Positions 60,887-64,000 of a stretch of 64,000 nucleotides of DNA are shown here, piece by piece. Source of the DNA: Chryseobacterium sp. SN22. GTDB lineage: Bacteria > Bacteroidota > Bacteroidia > Flavobacteriales > Weeksellaceae. The translations under genes were made by a program, and so were the position numbers. The stretch is taken from the NCBI RefSeq assembly GCF_008329705.1, contig NZ_VTSX01000017.1, positions 1 through 64,000 on the forward strand, written 5' to 3'. The notes under the pieces were generated by a model. That model was not told the DNA's origin and did no database searches. It saw nothing but the letters and a program-made list of their open reading frames with translations. Position 1 is the first letter of the stretch; each line of letters starts with the position of its first letter.

Positions 60887-61873
60887 ATGAAAAATCATCT
60901 GCTTTTTCTTTTCTGCCTGATTTTCTCTTTTACCTTTTGCCAGAACAGAAACCAACCAGCCGAGCTGAAGGTAAAAGGGGATTATATTTATCCTGCTACA
61001 AAAACCATTCTGCCCGAGCTATGGCTGGGATTTCAAAGACGACTATCGTTTCCTATAACGCAGCCGGTACCGATGTTGGGATAAGTTATATCCGGCAGTC
61101 TTCAAAAAAAAGCAAAACGGTTCTTACCCTTTATATCTATCCTAAAAAATACATCGACAATCAAATACTCCGGGATGAATTCTATTCTTACGGTGATGCC
61201 CTAAATCAGAATTCCAAGGATAATGTGGAGATAAAACCTTCTTTCGGAACACTTTCCGGTGACAGCCTGAAAGTGAGCTACATCTATTCGGTTTTCAATA
61301 ACACATTGGGAGAGCGTAATTTTTTCAAAGGGATAAAATATGTCAATAAAAATTCGCTCCTTTCCATTATGAGTGCGGCGGATGGACCTTTAAATAAGGG
61401 CTTCCAGCGACAATACGACTCCTGAACAACTGAAAGAACTGAAGGATAAAGCTGAAAATTATTTTGGGGTTCTGCAGATTGCTTCTGTAAAGCCACTGCT
61501 TATCAATAAAGTTCCGGATATCATATTATCGGCTTCCGTAAAAGGGATTCCATGATGGTGCATGCCATTTCAGAGGCGGCAAAAGCGAAGATTGTTTACC
61601 TTTCAGAGAACCCGGATAAGAAAGAAGTACGCACCGGTTTCCATGATATTAAAATTGATTCCGAAGTATATGTCCTCGAAAAAATGCTTGGGTATTTCCA
61701 GGCCCACGAAAAAGACCGGCCGATGCATCCGGATATAAAATAAGTATTTTGAAGAAATGACGAAGATTTCCCGGAACGGAAAAATGAAAGATCATATTTA
61801 TGAAATGTACCATAACCTGGTCGATTACCCTGCGGGTGAGACAGGAAAGCAGACTACGTTCAGTTTAAAATAG
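60887..61873 (+). pseudogene. Secreted-protein gene broken by four frameshifts
   Basis: The gene starts with a good signal peptide (MKNHLLFLFCLIFSFTFCQ). Protein-like sequence then hops between two frames: the first frame to about 61020 (ATKTILPE), the other to about 61400 (SKTTIVSYNAAGTDV to MSAADGPLNK), the first again (SSDNTTPEQLKELKDKAENY to SASVKG) to about 61545, the other (MMVHAISEAAKAKIVYLSEN to HPDIK) to 61743, and the first once more (YFEEMTKISRNGKM to TTFSLK, TAG at 61871-61873). Joined, these give about 325 residues of one secreted protein of unknown family. Either a decayed gene or several sequencing errors in one place. Confidence 0.7.
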
Positions 61874-62051
61874 ACCAGAATATTTCTGAAGATACGAATG
61901 AAATTTTCTATAAAGTATTCTACAATCTAGAGCAGACTTTACTTTATAGATTTATTCTATCAATATCCATTTTTTATTTTTAGTGGTATTAAAAAAATAA
62001 ACCCGATTTTTGTATTTCAAATAAGAAACATTAAACGGATACAATCACAGA

Positions 62052-63461
62052 ATGAAAGTTGAACAAATATACACGGGATGCCTGGCTCAGGGTGCGTACT
62101 ACATCGTATCCGAAAATGAAGCCGCGATCATCGATCCGCTCCGGGAGGTAACGCCTTACCTGGACCGGCTGGAAAAAGACAAGGTTACTTTAAAATATAT
62201 TTTTGAAACCCATTTTCACGCAGACTTTGTCTCAGGACATCTGGATCTGAGCAAAAAAACGGGGGCTCCTATTATTTATGGGCCCACAGCCCAGCCTGAA
62301 TTTGAAGCCATTATTGCCGAAGACCATCAGATCTTTGAAATCGGAAAGATAAAGATCAAAGTACTTCATACTCCGGGTCATACCATGGAAAGCACAACCT
62401 ATCTGCTGATTGATGAAAACGGGACCGAAACGGCTATTTTTACAGGAGACACTTTATTTTTAGGTGATGTAGGAAGGCCTGATCTTGCCCAGAAAGCAGG
62501 CAGTGTTACCCAGGAAGACCTGGCAGGCATTTTATATGACAGCCTGCAGACAAAAATCATGCCTCTGGCCGACAGCATTACGGTATATCCGGCACACGGT
62601 GCCGGTTCGGCATGCGGGAAAAACATGCAGAAAGAAACCGTTGACCTTCTCGGTAATCAGAAAAGAACGAATTATGCCTTAAACCAGCCGGATAAAGAGT
62701 CTTTTATCCGCGAAGTGCTGGACGGCCTTACCGCTCCTCCCAAATATTTCGGGATGAACGTGGCTTTAAACAAAGGCGGTTACGAAAGCCTTGATACCGT
62801 AATGGATAAAGGGCTGACGCCAATTCGGGCAGAAGACTTCGAAGCTTATGCGGAAGAAACCGGAGCATTGATCCTGGATACAAGAAGTCCTGTGGATTTC
62901 TGCAAAGGATTTGTCCCAAACTCCATTAATATCGGCCTGAAAGGTGATTTTGCGCCTTGGGTAGGTACTTTAATTGTCGATGTAAAACACCCTTTACTCC
63001 TAATTGTAGATGAAGGAACAGAAGAAGAAGCCATTACCAGACTGAGTCGTGTAGGTTTTGATAATGTGGTTGGCTATCTGAAAGGCGGTTTTGAAGCCTG
63101 GAAAAACAGTGGTGAGGAAACCGATGAGGTTAACAGAATTTCTGCCGAAGAATTTACCCGACAGTTTACAGAACAATCGAAAGTAATTGATGTACGTAAA
63201 GTTTCCGAATATTCTGCAGAACACATCGACAATGCTTATAATAAACCTTTAGATACCATCAGCGACTGGGTAAAAACCATTGATGATGCCGAACATTTTT
63301 TCCTTCACTGTGCGGGAGGCTACCGGAGTATGATCGCGGCCAGCATCCTGAATTCCCATGGAATCCGGAATTTTACGGAAGTGGAAGGAGGCTTTGGAGC
63401 GATTAAAAAGACAGGCAGCTTACCAACATCAGATTTTATCTGCCAGTCAAAAGTGATCTGA
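62052..63461 (+). CDS. MBL-fold hydrolase with two rhodanese domains
   Basis: A 469-residue cytoplasmic protein. Residues 1-250 form a metallo-beta-lactamase domain of the persulfide dioxygenase (ETHE1-like) type: HFHADF at 54-59 (His54, His56 and Asp58; the usual final His is Phe59), HTPGHTMEST with His110, and TGDTLF with Asp133. A first rhodanese domain (about 265-355) lacks a cysteine in its active-site loop (VDEGTEE). The second (about 365-465) has Cys420 in HCAGGYRS. It probably handles persulfide sulfur. It is followed 166 bases later by thioredoxin, with no clear shared promoter. Confidence 0.88.
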   Translation: MKVEQIYTGCLAQGAYYIVSENEAAIIDPLREVTPYLDRLEKDKVTLKYIFETHFHADFVSGHLDLSKKTGAPIIYGPTAQPEFEAIIAEDHQIFEIGKIKIKVLHTPGHTMESTTYLLIDENGTETAIFTGDTLFLGDVGRPDLAQKAGSVTQEDLAGILYDSLQTKIMPLADSITVYPAHGAGSACGKNMQKETVDLLGNQKRTNYALNQPDKESFIREVLDGLTAPPKYFGMNVALNKGGYESLDTVMDKGLTPIRAEDFEAYAEETGALILDTRSPVDFCKGFVPNSINIGLKGDFAPWVGTLIVDVKHPLLLIVDEGTEEEAITRLSRVGFDNVVGYLKGGFEAWKNSGEETDEVNRISAEEFTRQFTEQSKVIDVRKVSEYSAEHIDNAYNKPLDTISDWVKTIDDAEHFFLHCAGGYRSMIAASILNSHGIRNFTEVEGGFGAIKKTGSLPTSDFICQSKVI

Positions 63462-63627
63462 CCTGGAATGGAATTATTTTTGTAATCATTCCTTTACATA
63501 ACAAATTCAATACACTCTAGTTTATAAAGAAAAATATTTAAGACACCGGATCCGGTACCCTTCGGATTATTTTAAGTGATTTAAATTTTATAAACTAAAG
63601 TGTTTCTTTTAACTAAAAACCAATCCT

Positions 63628-63927
63628 ATGTCACAAAAATTTCAGGAAATCATTGATTCCGAAAGACCGGTCCTGATCGACTTTTTTGCCACCTGGTGCC
63701 AGCCGTGCAAAGTACAGTCTTCCGTACTGAATACCGTAAAAGAAAACGTAGGCGAAAATGCCAGAATCATTAAAGTGGATGTAGACCAGTATCCTGCATT
63801 GGCCAGCCAGTACGGGGTGCGCGGCGTACCTACCCTGGCGATCTTTAAAAAAGGAGAGATCCTGTGGAAAGAAAGCGGTGTACATGATGTAAATACCTTA
63901 ACACAGCTTTTAAAACAATATGGTTAA
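63628..63927 (+). CDS. Thioredoxin
   Basis: A 99-residue thioredoxin. The active site is WCQPC (Cys24 and Cys27; the classical form is WCGPC), with the conserved VRGVPTLAIF cis-Pro loop at about 70. It reduces protein disulfides. A Gln in place of Gly between the cysteines is seen in several Bacteroidota forms. It is probably functional. Confidence 0.9.
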   Translation: MSQKFQEIIDSERPVLIDFFATWCQPCKVQSSVLNTVKENVGENARIIKVDVDQYPALASQYGVRGVPTLAIFKKGEILWKESGVHDVNTLTQLLKQYG

Positions 63928-63930
63928 ATA

Positions 63931-63976
63931 AAGGCTAAGGCTGAGACTGAGGCTCCTGAATCTCGATCTTAGCCTT
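63931..63976 (+). terminator. Possible terminator of thioredoxin gene
   Basis: Arms AAGGCTAAG and CTTAGCCTT enclose a partly paired region just after the stop. The T tract behind it is weak, so confidence is moderate. Confidence 0.4.
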
Positions 63977-64000
63977 ACTCTTTATAATTCAATTGAAAAA

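Noticed and set aside
60847-61425. 192-residue reading as a gene in its own right
   Set aside because: Its first 60 residues are the wrong frame of a signal peptide and N terminus encoded from 60887; only the later part is real coding sequence of a frameshifted gene.
1-64000. CRISPR array, tRNA, rRNA, insertion sequence or complete prophage
   Set aside because: I found no regularly spaced repeats, no cloverleaf-type sequence, no transposase and no phage structural or packaging set. The tailspike-like gene stands alone.

Overview
The window looks like a chromosome segment of a Chryseobacterium-like member of the Flavobacteriia (Bacteroidota). The evidence is Bacteroidota-type promoters (TAnnTTTG) upstream of many genes, no obvious Shine-Dalgarno use, and characteristic families: type III glutamine synthetase GlnN, DUF4835/PorD, DUF5687, DUF6909 and a free-standing omega subunit next to BamD. 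Most of it is housekeeping sequence. There are no rRNA or tRNA genes, no CRISPR array, no insertion sequence and no complete prophage.

Layout. 0.2-2.9 kb is an accessory end: a frameshifted SMI1/KNR4 immunity-type gene, an unknown gene with an in-frame remnant behind it, a small acidic protein and a WYL-domain regulator. 2.9-11 kb holds a TonB-like secreted protein, tadA, a double-glycine-leader peptide, coaX, an M1 peptidase, a DinB-like protein and a DUF6909 protein. 11-17 kb holds glnN, an NlpC/P60 lipoprotein, an AT-rich beta-helix (tailspike/pectate-lyase-like) gene and a Qnr/McbG-like pentapeptide protein. 17-23 kb is the complete mreB-mreC-mreD-PBP2-rodA rod-shape operon. 23.3-28.6 kb is a heme operon (hemA, hemC, hemD, hemE) with two secreted cell-wall-type genes inside it. 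28.7-31.5 kb has an ABC ATPase/DUF5687 pair and an unknown gene. 31.5-39.4 kb is the recN-porD-coaBC-rpoZ-bamD block, split by an MBOAT/SGNH acyl-transfer pair. 39.5-42.8 kb has a TetR regulator, TatD, TcdA, rnpA and DUF4126. 42.9-50.6 kb has an acidic TPR protein, LptE, a membrane protein, a sigma-54 activator, a decayed DUF1016 nuclease gene and miaB. 51-58.3 kb has two TonB-like secreted proteins, a PoxB-type enzyme, lysA, a DUF5808 protein, an exonuclease and a HerA-like ATPase. 58.7-64 kb has three tandem secreted paralogues, a gene broken by several frameshifts, an MBL/rhodanese protein and thioredoxin.

The most interesting new signal is a 35-base promoter module, a near-palindrome ACGnCnAGTTTTGnCG, exactly 11 bases, then TAnnTTTG. 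It occurs three times with identical spacing: before the small acidic gene, before the WYL regulator and before the tailspike-like gene 12 kb away. This suggests a small WYL-controlled regulon. Several start codons were moved downstream because a recognisable promoter overlaps or abuts the longer start.
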